Program-made: the position numbers and the translations under genes
The notes under the pieces: generated by a model
The model's input: the letters and a program-made list of their open reading frames with translations, nothing else
The model's database searches: none
What the model was told of the DNA's origin: nothing
Assembly: GCA_002477805.1 (NCBI GenBank)
Contig: DLKQ01000022.1
Location: 1 to 63,418 of the forward strand
Reading direction: 5' to 3'
Origin: Christensenella sp. UBA7584
Lineage (GTDB): Bacteria; Bacillota; Clostridia; Christensenellales; UBA1242
DNA: 63,418 bases
Shown: piece by piece, positions 26,539 through 35,847 of the stretch
How positions within the stretch are numbered: position 1 is the first letter of the stretch
Layout: every line of letters begins with the position of its first letter

Positions 26539-26847
26539 ATGGAAACAAATATATTGACAGGGTTTTTGCCACAAAAACAAGAACTAGAAAAAATGAGTTA
26601 TCTCTTTAGTTGCTTTTCAGATGTGACAAGGCTTAAAATACTATCTGCGCTTAGCTTGGCTCCAATGTTTGTTACAGAGCTTAGTGTTGCAATACAAGCA
26701 AACCAAACAACTGTTAGTCACCAATTAAAAATTATGAAAGAAAGGGGAATAGTGAGTTCAAGGCGTTTTGGTAAAATGTTAAAATATCAAATTTCATCTA
26801 TTTTTGTTTCAAAAATTCTAGAAAATGGTGTTGATTTTTTTGAATAA
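26539..26847 (+). CDS. ArsR-family transcriptional regulator
   Basis: Winged-helix repressor of 102 residues. The helix-turn-helix is plain (LSVAIQANQTTVSHQLKIMKERGIV), followed by the beta-wing SRRFGKMLKYQIS. The CVC metal site of classical arsenic and cadmium sensors is absent; at that place it reads VTELSVA. So it probably does not sense metals there. GTGAGGTG precedes the ATG at 26539. Longer in-frame starts run into the promoter. Target genes could be itself and the divergent small membrane gene. Confidence 0.85.
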   Translation: METNILTGFLPQKQELEKMSYLFSCFSDVTRLKILSALSLAPMFVTELSVAIQANQTTVSHQLKIMKERGIVSSRRFGKMLKYQISSIFVSKILENGVDFFE

Positions 26848-26911
26848 TTAAGTAATAAATATTAATTTTAATAACTCCAGTTGCATATTCTATGACTAAG
26901 GAGTTTTTATT

Positions 26912-27904
26912 TTGAGGAAAATTCTATCTAAAAAAATAATTTTACGAATAGTTTGTTTTGTTTTAGGTGTTATGTTTTTAGTGCTTCCTGTGTTTTTATT
27001 TATAAACAATAAAGAAAAAACTGGTCAGGCTGAAGCAAAGTCTGAAGTGTTTTTGGAACTTTGGAATGTAGATACCTTTGAAGGAGGAAAGTCAAGTCGG
27101 GGTGCTTTTTTGGAGAAACAAGCAATTGCTTTTCAAAAAATGAATACTGGAGTTTATATTATTACTAAATCACTTAACAAAGAGCAACTTAAAATTCAAC
27201 TTGCAAGTGGTGCTTGTCCTGATTTTATAAGTTTTGGAATAGGTGTTGGAGATATGATTTCTGGTCTTGTTAAGGCAATGGATTCTTTTGATATTCGAAA
27301 TGAACTTAAATTTCACAACTTAGTACCTTGGTGTTATGGTGGCTATGTGCTTTGCTCTAAAATACAGATTAAAAATGTAAATGAAGTTTTAAATGGGAAT
27401 TCTGTTGGTTTTGGAAATGAAAATACAGTTACTATCAATGCTTTAAGGGCAAATTTAAAAACAGATATTAGTAAAATCAACGTGTACGAAAAGAGTTTGT
27501 CAACATATTCTCAGTATAGTGCATATGAAGATTTTTTGGCTGATAAGTTTGATGTATTAATAGGCACTCAAAGGGATTTTTATAGACTCAAAAACAGAAT
27601 GGACTTGGGTGCTTTGTCAAATTGCAGTTTTAAATTTTTAGAAGGATATACTGACCTTGTTGAGTGGTTTGCTTGCTTTTCTGAAGAAGAAGAAAAGGTA
27701 GAACTTGTATATAAGTTTGTGAAATATGTGTTGAGCGATGATGTTCAGAAAAAACTTGAAGGGCTTGGAATGTTTTCCGTAACAGGCTTGGAAATATATA
27801 AAGATGAATACTACAAAAAATTTGAAGAAGCACTTCAAAAACCATTAAAGGTTTTAAATCCACTCTTAAGTTTGGTTGAAATAAAAGAAATGCAAAAAAT
27901 ATAA
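26912..27904 (+). CDS. Extracellular solute-binding protein, orphan
   Basis: A 330-residue protein resembling periplasmic-binding-type sugar-binding proteins. An N-terminal membrane segment at about 9-31 acts as anchor; there is no lipobox cysteine. FLELWNVDTFEGGKSSRGAF and SGACPDFISFGIG match the ligand-binding N lobe, and VYKFVKYVLSDDVQKKL is typical of the C-terminal lobe. It starts with TTG, 10 bases after AAGGAG. No ABC permease or ATPase lies nearby; it heads a murB-PHP-whiA-dnaE-pfkA series. A signalling or wall-related sensor role is possible. Confidence 0.72.
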   Translation: MRKILSKKIILRIVCFVLGVMFLVLPVFLFINNKEKTGQAEAKSEVFLELWNVDTFEGGKSSRGAFLEKQAIAFQKMNTGVYIITKSLNKEQLKIQLASGACPDFISFGIGVGDMISGLVKAMDSFDIRNELKFHNLVPWCYGGYVLCSKIQIKNVNEVLNGNSVGFGNENTVTINALRANLKTDISKINVYEKSLSTYSQYSAYEDFLADKFDVLIGTQRDFYRLKNRMDLGALSNCSFKFLEGYTDLVEWFACFSEEEEKVELVYKFVKYVLSDDVQKKLEGLGMFSVTGLEIYKDEYYKKFEEALQKPLKVLNPLLSLVEIKEMQKI

Positions 27905-27918
27905 AAAGGTGGAAATTT

Positions 27919-28839
27919 GTGGAAGTTGAAAAGTTACTAAAAAGTAAATTTCGAGATAGGTTTTTTAATAATTTAAGTTTTAAAAAGGTTACAACATTTA
28001 AAATTGGAGGGAAAATTCGCTATTTTGTATATGTTTTAAACGAAAAAGAGCTTGTTTTTTTGCTAAAATTTTGCAAAAAGAAAAAAATGAATTATCTTAT
28101 CATTGGTGGTGGTTCAAATGTTTTGGCATCAGATGGCTGTTTTGATGGTGTTGTTATTTCCACTTTAAATATGACCAAAATAAAGTTTTTGAAAAATAAT
28201 ATAGTTGAATGTATGAGTGGAGTACGTCTTTCTAACTTGATTTATCAATGTATGAAAAAGGAATGTGGTGGTTTAGAATGGGCGATTGGAATTCCAGGTA
28301 CTATTGGTGGTGCTTGTGTTATGAATGCGGGTGCTTTTGGTGGGCAAATTTCTGATTTTGTGGTGAGTGTAAAATGCTTTAATGGGAATAAAATAGAAAA
28401 TGTAAATGGTGAACAATTAGAGTTTGCATATAGAGATAGTTTTTTTAAAAAAAATAAAAATTATGTAATTTTAAGCGTAAAATTACAACTTTTTCCTGAA
28501 AAATCAGGGAAAATTTTGCAAAATGTGCAAAATTGTATTCAAAAACGCAAAAGTTTACAGAGTGTTGGATTTCCTAGTGCTGGAAGTGTTTTTAAGCGTT
28601 CGCCAGATGTTTTGCCTGCTGCTCTAATTGATAATTTGGGACTAAAGGGATTTCGAATCGGTGATGCTATGGTTTCCGATGTACATTCTGGGTATATTGT
28701 AAATTTAAGTAACGCAACTTGCAAAGATGTGTTAAAACTGATTGATTTTATTTCAAATTCGGTATATAATAGGTTTAATAGAAAATTGGAATTGGAAATA
28801 ATAGTCATAGGAGATAATGATGGAGAACTTTCAGGATAA
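27919..28839 (+). CDS. murB: UDP-N-acetylenolpyruvoylglucosamine reductase
   Basis: Reduces UDP-GlcNAc-enolpyruvate to UDP-MurNAc for peptidoglycan, using FAD and NADPH. FAD-binding motifs: TTFKIGG, LIIGGGSNVLASD, GIPGTIGGACVMNAGAFGG. The catalytic serine motif is GFPSAGSVFKR. The length (306) and the short active-site region fit the type II form. It starts at GTG after AAGGTGG. It overlaps the PHP gene by 23 bases. Confidence 0.95.
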   Translation: MEVEKLLKSKFRDRFFNNLSFKKVTTFKIGGKIRYFVYVLNEKELVFLLKFCKKKKMNYLIIGGGSNVLASDGCFDGVVISTLNMTKIKFLKNNIVECMSGVRLSNLIYQCMKKECGGLEWAIGIPGTIGGACVMNAGAFGGQISDFVVSVKCFNGNKIENVNGEQLEFAYRDSFFKKNKNYVILSVKLQLFPEKSGKILQNVQNCIQKRKSLQSVGFPSAGSVFKRSPDVLPAALIDNLGLKGFRIGDAMVSDVHSGYIVNLSNATCKDVLKLIDFISNSVYNRFNRKLELEIIVIGDNDGELSG

Positions 28840-29572
28840 ATACAGATTGGTTGCTGATTTTCATACACATACTTTTAGAAGTGATGGAAAAGGTAGTGTG
28901 GAAGACAATATAAGAGCTGGGGTGAGGGCTGGGCTTGATACTTTGGCAATAACAGACCACGGACCTTTTCATAATTTTAGAGCGAGATGTACTTATGACA
29001 AATTTTTAATTACAAAACAAGAGATTGACAATCTAAAAGCAAAATATCCAATAGATGTGCTTTTTGGTATTGAAGCTAATCTTGTTTCTTTAAGAGGTGA
29101 TATTGATATAACACCTGTTCAGGAAAAGGCATTTGATATTATTGTCCTAGGTACGCATAAAACTCCGCACGGTAAAAAGTTTCGGGATTTTTTTACTTGG
29201 AAACTTAGAAATTTGTTTCCAACAAATGAGGCGCGTATTGAAAAGGTTACTGATGCTTATCTAAATGCAATGCGTGCACATAATATCAAAATTTTAGCAC
29301 ACTTAAATTATGTGGCAAAAGTTGATGTGAAGCCAATTGCTGAACTTGCCGCTCAGAAAAATATCTGGATTGAGTTAAATGGAAAGCGTGTTCAATTTTC
29401 GCAAGATGAAATAGATACGATTTTAAGTTCAGGAGCAAATTTTGTAATTAATAGTGATGCCCATATTCCTGAAAATGTTGGCAATCCAACTGCTGTTTGG
29501 GAATTTATGAAAACTCACCATATTCCTGCAGATAGAATTGTTAATATTAAAGAAATTCACAAAGGAGAATAA
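28817..29572 (+). CDS. PHP-domain metal-dependent phosphoesterase
   Basis: A PHP-fold hydrolase, about 250 residues, most like the YcdX/histidinol-phosphatase group. Metal ligands seen are DFHTHTFRSDG near the start, ITDHGPF at about 46-52, FGIEANL, GTHKTPHG and INSDAHIP near the end. Two adjacent ATGs (28817 and 28820) follow GGAG; the second is better spaced. It sits between murB and whiA. In many Gram-positives rapZ and yvcK hold that place; both are missing here. The substrate is unknown. Confidence 0.85.
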   Translation: MMENFQDKYRLVADFHTHTFRSDGKGSVEDNIRAGVRAGLDTLAITDHGPFHNFRARCTYDKFLITKQEIDNLKAKYPIDVLFGIEANLVSLRGDIDITPVQEKAFDIIVLGTHKTPHGKKFRDFFTWKLRNLFPTNEARIEKVTDAYLNAMRAHNIKILAHLNYVAKVDVKPIAELAAQKNIWIELNGKRVQFSQDEIDTILSSGANFVINSDAHIPENVGNPTAVWEFMKTHHIPADRIVNIKEIHKGE

Positions 29573-29573
29573 A

Positions 29574-30563
29574 ATGTCTTTTTCTTCAGATGCAAAAAAC
29601 GAAGTTGTTAAAACTGAGCTTCCTGATAAGAAATGTTGTGCAACAGCAGAACTTTCTGCACTTTTTCGAACTTGTGGTGAATTAGGGATAAAAGAAGGGA
29701 AATATAGTATTGAAATAATTACCGAAATTCCTTCTCTTTTTGCAAGAGTGAATGGCTTGGTTAAAATTCTTTATGATAATTTTGATGAACTGGAACTTTA
29801 TCGTGAGCTTAAACAAAATGGTAGTGTAAAGTATCATATTCTATTTTCAACCGAGATGACTTCAAGGGTTATGCAAGACTGCTATGTGATGAAACCAACG
29901 GGTGAATTTTACACTGGTATAGCGAGTGCGTCACTTGAAAATGAATGTTGTAGGAAAAGTTTTATTAAAGGTGCATTTTTGGGGTGTGCAAGTGCGAATA
30001 TTGTAATAAAAGATATGAAGGATTTAAAAAAGCATACAGGTGGTTATCATTTGGAGTTTGTTTTTTCTTCATCTAATCTGGCAGGGGATTTTGCGCATAT
30101 TTTGTCTGAGTTTGGAATACTCGCAAAGGTTATGCAAAGGAAAAAATTTTGGATTACATATATAAAAGAGGCTGAACTTGTGAGTGATATTTTGGCATTT
30201 GTTGGTGCAAATAATGCTGTTTTAACTTTGCAAAATGAATTTGCCGTTAGAGAAATGAGAAACAAGCTTAATAGACAACTTAATTGTATGAATTCAAATC
30301 TTGAAAAAATGGTTCAAGCTTCGTTAAGGCAAATAGAGGCGATTGAACTAATTAGAGATACTGTTGGGCTTGAGAGTTTATCTCCCACTTTGTATGAGCT
30401 TTGTCTTTTGAGACTTGCGAATCCGGAAGAGAATTATGAAAATTTATCAAAATTAATGTCAGAGCCCCTTACAAAAAGTGGGGTAAATCATAGACTTAGA
30501 AAAATTGTTTCCATAGCTGAAAAAATAGAAAAATCAAAAAAGGAAGAAAACACTAATGAGTAA
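29574..30563 (+). CDS. whiA: DNA-binding protein WhiA
   Basis: Regulator of the WhiA family, linked to cell division and chromosome arrangement in Bacillus and to sporulation in Streptomyces. It has 329 residues: a LAGLIDADG-like N-terminal domain (FSSDAKNEVVKTELPD, KGAFLGCASAN) and a C-terminal helix-turn-helix (LTKSGVNHRLRKI). Start at 29574 with AAAGGAG 7 bases upstream. The 12 extra residues of a longer frame precede the binding site. The stop overlaps the dnaE start by 8 bases. Confidence 0.94.
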   Translation: MSFSSDAKNEVVKTELPDKKCCATAELSALFRTCGELGIKEGKYSIEIITEIPSLFARVNGLVKILYDNFDELELYRELKQNGSVKYHILFSTEMTSRVMQDCYVMKPTGEFYTGIASASLENECCRKSFIKGAFLGCASANIVIKDMKDLKKHTGGYHLEFVFSSSNLAGDFAHILSEFGILAKVMQRKKFWITYIKEAELVSDILAFVGANNAVLTLQNEFAVREMRNKLNRQLNCMNSNLEKMVQASLRQIEAIELIRDTVGLESLSPTLYELCLLRLANPEENYENLSKLMSEPLTKSGVNHRLRKIVSIAEKIEKSKKEENTNE

Positions 30564-33500
30564 TTTTGTTCATTTACACCTTCATACACAATATAGTTTG
30601 CTTGATGGGGCCACAAGGATTGAAAAACTTGTCAAAGTTTTAAAAGAGCGTGGTGCTCCAGCTTGTGCTATTACAGATCACGGAAATATGTATGGAACTG
30701 TAAAATTTTACGAAGCCTGTGTTGCTAGTGGTATAAAACCACTCATTGGTACAGAATTCTATGTGGCTAACAACTATAAAGAAAAAACTGGCAAGTTTGA
30801 TTACGCTCATATCACCATAATAGCGAAAAATGCGACAGGATATAAAAACCTCTGTAAACTTAATTCTATTGCTTGGGTTGACGGTTATTATTACAAACCA
30901 AGAATTGACTATGACCTTTTACAGGAGTGCTCTGAAGGTCTCATATGTTTGAGTGGGTGCCTTAGAGGTGATGTACAAAGACTGCTTTTGCAAGGATTTA
31001 AAGAAGAGGCGGAAAAGCTTGCTATAAGGCTTAGAGATATGTTTGCTCCTGGTGATTTTTATATTGAAGTTATGGATCACGGGCTTGCAGAACAAAAACA
31101 AATATTAAGCGACCAATTTGAACTTGCTAGAAAAATAGGAGTAAAAACGGTTGCCACAAATGATGTACATTATATTTATAAAGAAGATTATGAAGTGCAA
31201 GACATAATGATGTGTGTTTCAATGGGGAAAACTGTTGATGATCCTGATAGAATGAGAATGGAATGTCAGGAGTTTTATCTAAAAACTGAAGAGGAAATGC
31301 GTAATATTTTTAGTGCTCACCCTGAGGCTGTTGATAATACTCTTGAGATTGCTGAAAAATGTGATTTTAATTTTGATTTTAAAAGTTTGTTTTATCCGAA
31401 ATTTAGAGCGCCAGACGGAATGACTAATGAAGAATATTTAAGAAAAATTACTATAGAGGGCTTAAAAAAGAAATATCACGAACTTACGCCCGAAGTTATG
31501 GATAGAATGGAATATGAAATGAAAACACTTGTAAAGAGTGGGTTTGTGGATTATTACTTGGTTGTTTGGGATTTTATAAATTATGGTCGAAGTGTTGGTG
31601 TTCCAATAGGGCCAGGGCGTGGTAGTGGTGCTGCAAGTATTATTGCTTATGCTATTGGAATTACCCTTATAGACCCTCTTAAATATGACTTGTGGTTTGA
31701 ACGTTTTCTTAACCCAGAAAGGGTTAGTCCACCAGATTTTGATATAGATTTTTGTCCTCAGCGTCGCGGTGAGGTTATTGATTATGTTATAGATAAATAT
31801 GGAGTTCCAAATGTGAGTCAAATTATTACTTTTGGAACAATGGCCGCAAAGGCTGCGATAAAAGATGTTGCAAGAGTTTTGAAAATGCCTTTTAGTGAAG
31901 TTAATAAAATTACCAAACTATTTCCACCTTTCGCAAAAATGCCTAAAGCACCTGCAATAAAGAAATTGTTTGGTGTAGGACTTGATGAAAATGATGACCA
32001 TACTCATATAATAAAAGAACTTCACGAAATGTACGAAAATGACCCTCTAACACAAAAAATTATAGATGTTGCGATAAAACTTGAGGGTATGCCGAGAAAT
32101 ACCAGTATTCACGCAGCGGGGGTTATAATTTGTTGTGACCCAATTAGTGACCACGTTCCAATGGCAAAAAATGGTGATATGGTTACTACCCAGTATGATA
32201 AAAATGAAAGTGAGCACCTGGGTCTGCTTAAGATGGACTTCTTGGGATTGATTACACTCACAGATGTTGACCTTGCTTGTAGAATGATAAAACAAAATTA
32301 CGGAGTAGATGTAGACCTTTACGGACTTGATTATAGTGATCCTGATGTATACAAGCTGATTGGCTCTGGGGATAATGATGGTGTGTTCCAACTTGAGAGT
32401 CAAGGTATAAGTAATTTTGCAAAAGAAATGAAGCCAGTAAATATTGAAGAGCTTATTGTTATTCTAGCAATGTATAGACCTGGTCCTATGGATGAAATTC
32501 CAACATACATTAAAAACAGAAAAGATCCTGCAAAAATTCATTACCCAGATGAAAGAATGAAGAAGGTTTTAGGTGTAACTTATGGGGTTATGGTTTATCA
32601 AGAACAGGTTATGCAACTTTGTCAAGTTATTGCAGGTTACACAATGGGACAGGCTGATGGTGTTCGTAAAATAATGGGTAAAAAAATGAAGGATAAATTA
32701 CCTATTGAGAAAGAAAAGTTCCTTAATGGTTGGGTTGACCCTGAAGGGAAAAAGAGTATTGAAGGAGCTTTAAAACGTGGAATGAAGAAAGAGGATGCTG
32801 AGCATTTATGGGCTCAAATGGAAAAATTCGGTTCGTATGCGTTTAACAAAGCACACGCTGCCGCATATGCACACGTAACATACCATACAGCTTATTTAAA
32901 ACTTTATTACATAAAGGAATTTTATGCTGCAATTATAAATAATCGTATCACCAAAAGTGATGAGGTTAAAAAGTATGTTGAATTTGCTCGTAGGCACAAT
33001 ATTGAGGTTCTCCCACCAAATGTTAATAAAAGTGAGGCATTTTTTACTGTTGAAGGAGATAATCTTCGTTTTGGACTTGGTGGGTTAAAAAATGTTGGAG
33101 TTGCCCTTGTTGAGGAAATTGTAAAAGAAAGAAAGAAGAATGGTGATTTTACTGATCTTTCTAACTTTTTATCAAGAATGGGTAGTCAGGCACACAATAA
33201 AAGATTTTTGGAATCAATGATTTGGAGTGGCGCTTTTGATTGTTTTGGTGTTCCAAGAAGTTGGCTTCACGAAGTTTATGATGCCGTTGTTGAAAGGGTT
33301 GCTGCAGATAGAAAAAATCAAGTTCAGGGTCAGCTTACACTTTTTGATGCTATTCTTCAAAATGATGAGAAGTTAAACAAGGTTGAATACCCAAATATTC
33401 CTGAATATACAAACAGCAAAAAACTTCAACTCGAAAAAGATGTTGTAGGTGTTTATATCTCTGGACACCCTTTAGAACCTTTTAGGGCTGAGTTAGATGC

Positions 33501-34089
33501 TTTTGGTTTTAATAGTTCAATGCTTGAGGGTGAAGAAATTAAAAATGAATTTGATGAAGTTGCTGAAGTAATTTATACAGATGTCAAAGATGGACAGTCT
33601 ATAAAGTGTGGTGGAATTATAACTGAAGTAAAAAAACTCAGTACTAAAACAAACAAGGATATGGCGATATTGACTGTAGAAGACTTGTTCGGCGTGTTTG
33701 ATGTTATGGTTTTTAGTTCAATGTATGAGAAGCATCGAGACAAATTTCTTGAGAACAATATTGTTAATATTAAGGGGAAAATAAGTATACGAGAAAATGA
33801 GAAACCAATTGTGCTTCTTGAGGATATAAATAACTGGGATACGAGTACTTTACAAGAGCAAAAAAATGTGCCTACTAAAAAACTATACTTAAAGTTTGAT
33901 TTTACAAATGAAATTTTAAAAAGTCAAATTAGGAAAATTTTACAGAGTTATTCTGGAGATATAGAAGTAAAAGTTAGATGTGCTTGTACAAATGGTGCAT
34001 ATATTATGGAAGAAAAAGTTGATGGAAGTCAGGCTCTCTTAAATGAATTATTAGGATTGCTTGATGAAAATTGCATAAAACTATTATAA
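30556..34089 (+). CDS. dnaE: DNA polymerase III alpha subunit
   Basis: Replicative polymerase of the DnaE class; 1177 residues. N-terminal PHP domain (HLHTQYSLLDGA at about 7-18, ITDHGNMYG). Palm with catalytic acids PDFDIDF at about 392-398. Polymerase core with GPGRGSGAAS and YGVMVYQEQVM. Then helix-hairpin-helix, OB-fold (IKCGGIITEVKKLS, AILTVEDL) and a C-terminal tail domain. The PolC-type exonuclease insert is absent. It is coupled to whiA and followed by pfkA 12 bases later, a dnaE-pfkA pairing seen in other Gram-positives. Confidence 0.97.
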   Translation: MSNFVHLHLHTQYSLLDGATRIEKLVKVLKERGAPACAITDHGNMYGTVKFYEACVASGIKPLIGTEFYVANNYKEKTGKFDYAHITIIAKNATGYKNLCKLNSIAWVDGYYYKPRIDYDLLQECSEGLICLSGCLRGDVQRLLLQGFKEEAEKLAIRLRDMFAPGDFYIEVMDHGLAEQKQILSDQFELARKIGVKTVATNDVHYIYKEDYEVQDIMMCVSMGKTVDDPDRMRMECQEFYLKTEEEMRNIFSAHPEAVDNTLEIAEKCDFNFDFKSLFYPKFRAPDGMTNEEYLRKITIEGLKKKYHELTPEVMDRMEYEMKTLVKSGFVDYYLVVWDFINYGRSVGVPIGPGRGSGAASIIAYAIGITLIDPLKYDLWFERFLNPERVSPPDFDIDFCPQRRGEVIDYVIDKYGVPNVSQIITFGTMAAKAAIKDVARVLKMPFSEVNKITKLFPPFAKMPKAPAIKKLFGVGLDENDDHTHIIKELHEMYENDPLTQKIIDVAIKLEGMPRNTSIHAAGVIICCDPISDHVPMAKNGDMVTTQYDKNESEHLGLLKMDFLGLITLTDVDLACRMIKQNYGVDVDLYGLDYSDPDVYKLIGSGDNDGVFQLESQGISNFAKEMKPVNIEELIVILAMYRPGPMDEIPTYIKNRKDPAKIHYPDERMKKVLGVTYGVMVYQEQVMQLCQVIAGYTMGQADGVRKIMGKKMKDKLPIEKEKFLNGWVDPEGKKSIEGALKRGMKKEDAEHLWAQMEKFGSYAFNKAHAAAYAHVTYHTAYLKLYYIKEFYAAIINNRITKSDEVKKYVEFARRHNIEVLPPNVNKSEAFFTVEGDNLRFGLGGLKNVGVALVEEIVKERKKNGDFTDLSNFLSRMGSQAHNKRFLESMIWSGAFDCFGVPRSWLHEVYDAVVERVAADRKNQVQGQLTLFDAILQNDEKLNKVEYPNIPEYTNSKKLQLEKDVVGVYISGHPLEPFRAELDAFGFNSSMLEGEEIKNEFDEVAEVIYTDVKDGQSIKCGGIITEVKKLSTKTNKDMAILTVEDLFGVFDVMVFSSMYEKHRDKFLENNIVNIKGKISIRENEKPIVLLEDINNWDTSTLQEQKNVPTKKLYLKFDFTNEILKSQIRKILQSYSGDIEVKVRCACTNGAYIMEEKVDGSQALLNELLGLLDENCIKLL

Positions 34090-34101
34090 AAGGAAGAAAT
34101 T

Positions 34102-35085
34102 ATGGCAAAAAAAGTAATAGGAGTATTGACAAGTGGTGGTGATGCACAAGGAATGAATGCTTGTCTGAAAACAATTGTAACAATGGCTAGTAGAAATGAT
34201 ATGGAAGTTGTTGCGTTTTTAGGAGGATTTCAAGGCCTTTTAGACGATAATTTCAAAAAATTAACTCCCAAAGATGTTGAAATGTGCTATACGCTTGGTG
34301 GAAGTGTGATTTTTTCAGGAAGAAGTAAAGATTTTACTATTGAGGAAAAAAGGGTTGTTGCAAAAGATGTGTTTAAAAAACATAAACTAAGCGGACTTAT
34401 AGTTCTTGGTGGAGATGGGTCTATTCGTGGTAGTAGAGATTTACAAGCAATGGGTTTAAATGTTTTGGCTATTCCTTGTACAATAGACAATGATGTAGCT
34501 TGCACTGATAAAACTATAGGATTTGATACTGCGGTAAATAATGCTGTTGATGCTATAGACAATATTCAACAAACGATGAAAGCAAATGGTAGAGTCTTAA
34601 TAGTAGAAGTAATGGGGAGGCATTGTGGGGATATTGCACTCTATGGTGGAATGTGTAGTGAGAGTGATATTATTATGTTACCGGAAAAAAAGCAGTCTGT
34701 TGAAAAGATTGTTCGTGAAATTGGTAAACAAATATCGGTTGGCAACATTTCCCCAACTGTTGTTATTTCTGAAAATCAATTGGACATAAACAATCTTGCT
34801 AAAACTGTTGAAGAAAAATATGGAAAAGAGGTTAGAGCTATAGTTGTGGGATATATTCAGCGTGGTGGAAAGGCAACTATGCAAGACAGACTTCTTGCAA
34901 CTCGAATGGCTGTGGGTGCGGTTGAATGTATAATAAAAGAGGAGTACGGCGGTGTTATTGTAGTTGTAAACGATGAAATAAAGTTCAAGTCCTTTGACAC
35001 TGCTATAAAAGAGAAAAAACATTTCCGTGAAGATATTTGGCAAACATTTCTTAATTTGAAAAAATTTGTAACAATAAAAAAATAA
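34102..35085 (+). CDS. pfkA: 6-phosphofructokinase, divergent
   Basis: ATP-dependent phosphorylation of fructose 6-phosphate; 327 residues. The ATP site reads TSGGDAQGMNAC (usually GGDSPGMNA), then GGDGSIRGS. The catalytic loop is PCTIDND (usually PGTIDND, the two aspartates kept), then MGRHCGDIAL and GYIQRGG (usually GHxQRGG). By recalled alignment with Bacillus PFK, the effector-site arginines 21 and 25 are K and T here, and residues 211 and 213 are also changed. Activity is likely; classical PEP/ADP control is doubtful. A PPi-dependent enzyme is less likely because the GGDG glycine is retained. AAGGAAG precedes the ATG. Confidence 0.9.
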   Translation: MAKKVIGVLTSGGDAQGMNACLKTIVTMASRNDMEVVAFLGGFQGLLDDNFKKLTPKDVEMCYTLGGSVIFSGRSKDFTIEEKRVVAKDVFKKHKLSGLIVLGGDGSIRGSRDLQAMGLNVLAIPCTIDNDVACTDKTIGFDTAVNNAVDAIDNIQQTMKANGRVLIVEVMGRHCGDIALYGGMCSESDIIMLPEKKQSVEKIVREIGKQISVGNISPTVVISENQLDINNLAKTVEEKYGKEVRAIVVGYIQRGGKATMQDRLLATRMAVGAVECIIKEEYGGVIVVVNDEIKFKSFDTAIKEKKHFREDIWQTFLNLKKFVTIKK

Positions 35086-35170
35086 AAAGCATTGTAATAA
35101 AATTTAAGCTACAGAAACAAAATCCTACCACTATAAAAATATAATGACTAAAATTTTATGATACTAGAAA

Positions 35171-35206
35171 AACAGGAAGAGATCTATATTTCTTTCTGTT
35201 TTAATT
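35171..35206 (+). terminator. Terminator after pfkA
   Basis: AACAGGAAGAGA (35171-35182) pairs with TTTCTTTCTGTT (35189-35200), with two G-T pairs and loop TCTATA. A T-rich tract follows. Confidence 0.7.
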
Positions 35207-35419
35207 GTTTTTTTGAAAGAGATATGAGTGCGGAATAATGTTGCAGTAATAAAAAATTAGTGTAAATAATTTTATATTGTTTTTGATACGTTTGAAGTTA
35301 ACGATAATGCTTTTTTGTGTTAAAAATTCTAAACCACTTAGATTTTATCTGGTATTATTTATGATTTTTATTGGAGGCCTAAAAAATTTTAAAAAAATTA
35401 AAAAATTATTAAAAAAGGC

Positions 35420-35448
35420 TTGCATTTATGTTAAAAATAGTGTATAAT
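35420..35448 (+). promoter_or_regulatory. Promoter of the S10 ribosomal operon
   Basis: TTGCAT (35420-35425), 17 bases, TATAAT (35443-35448) with TG in front of the -10. Transcription should start near 35455, leaving a leader of about 390 bases before rpsJ. Confidence 0.8.
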
Positions 35449-35454
35449 GTTTTT

Positions 35455-35847
35455 ACTTTATGGGCTGGGGTGATGTGTAAAGTTACCTTGGAAAGCGACT
35501 TTCAGGGATAATTTATGCTGACAAGTGGTACAAAAGTACTGCGACCAAACACACTAAAAATAGCCTTTATTTTTTTGCTCATAGGGTTGACACACCCGGA
35601 AAGGTATACACGCATATGCGTGTGCACGCCTTATTCATATAAATAATATCTTGCGAAAAATTGGTTTATGAAAGTTTGATGTGAGATTATTTGAAAGAAT
35701 TCTATAGAATTTCAAATGTATCATTAAAAAAACTTAAATGTACCGCTCTTATGAGAGAAGGAGTTTGCGTAATTTTTCTCAAGTTATTATTGGGTGTTGG
35801 TGAGAGAGAAAAGTGTTTGGATTGTTAAACTTTATGCGGAGGTGTGT
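35455..35847 (+). promoter_or_regulatory. Long structured leader of the S10 operon
   Basis: The leader holds several foldable parts. The first 115 bases could form a closed multi-branched unit: GGCT (35463) with AGCC (35562), TGTGT with ACACA, and inside it GAAAG-CGA-CTTTC (35490-35502) and GTGGTAC-AAAA-GTACTGC (35525-35542). It is followed directly by a T-rich run (35566-35577), as in a terminator. Then come GGGT/ACCC (35584), a perfect 16-base palindrome ACACGCATATGCGTGT (35608-35623), and AATTCTATAGAATT near 35698. No riboswitch or r-protein leader I know matches. Autogenous control by an r-protein is inferred. Confidence 0.5.

Noticed and set aside
35586..35621. TTGACA in the S10 leader as a second promoter
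   Set aside because: No -10-like box lies at 16-18 bases; the boxes fall inside the GGGT/ACCC hairpin.
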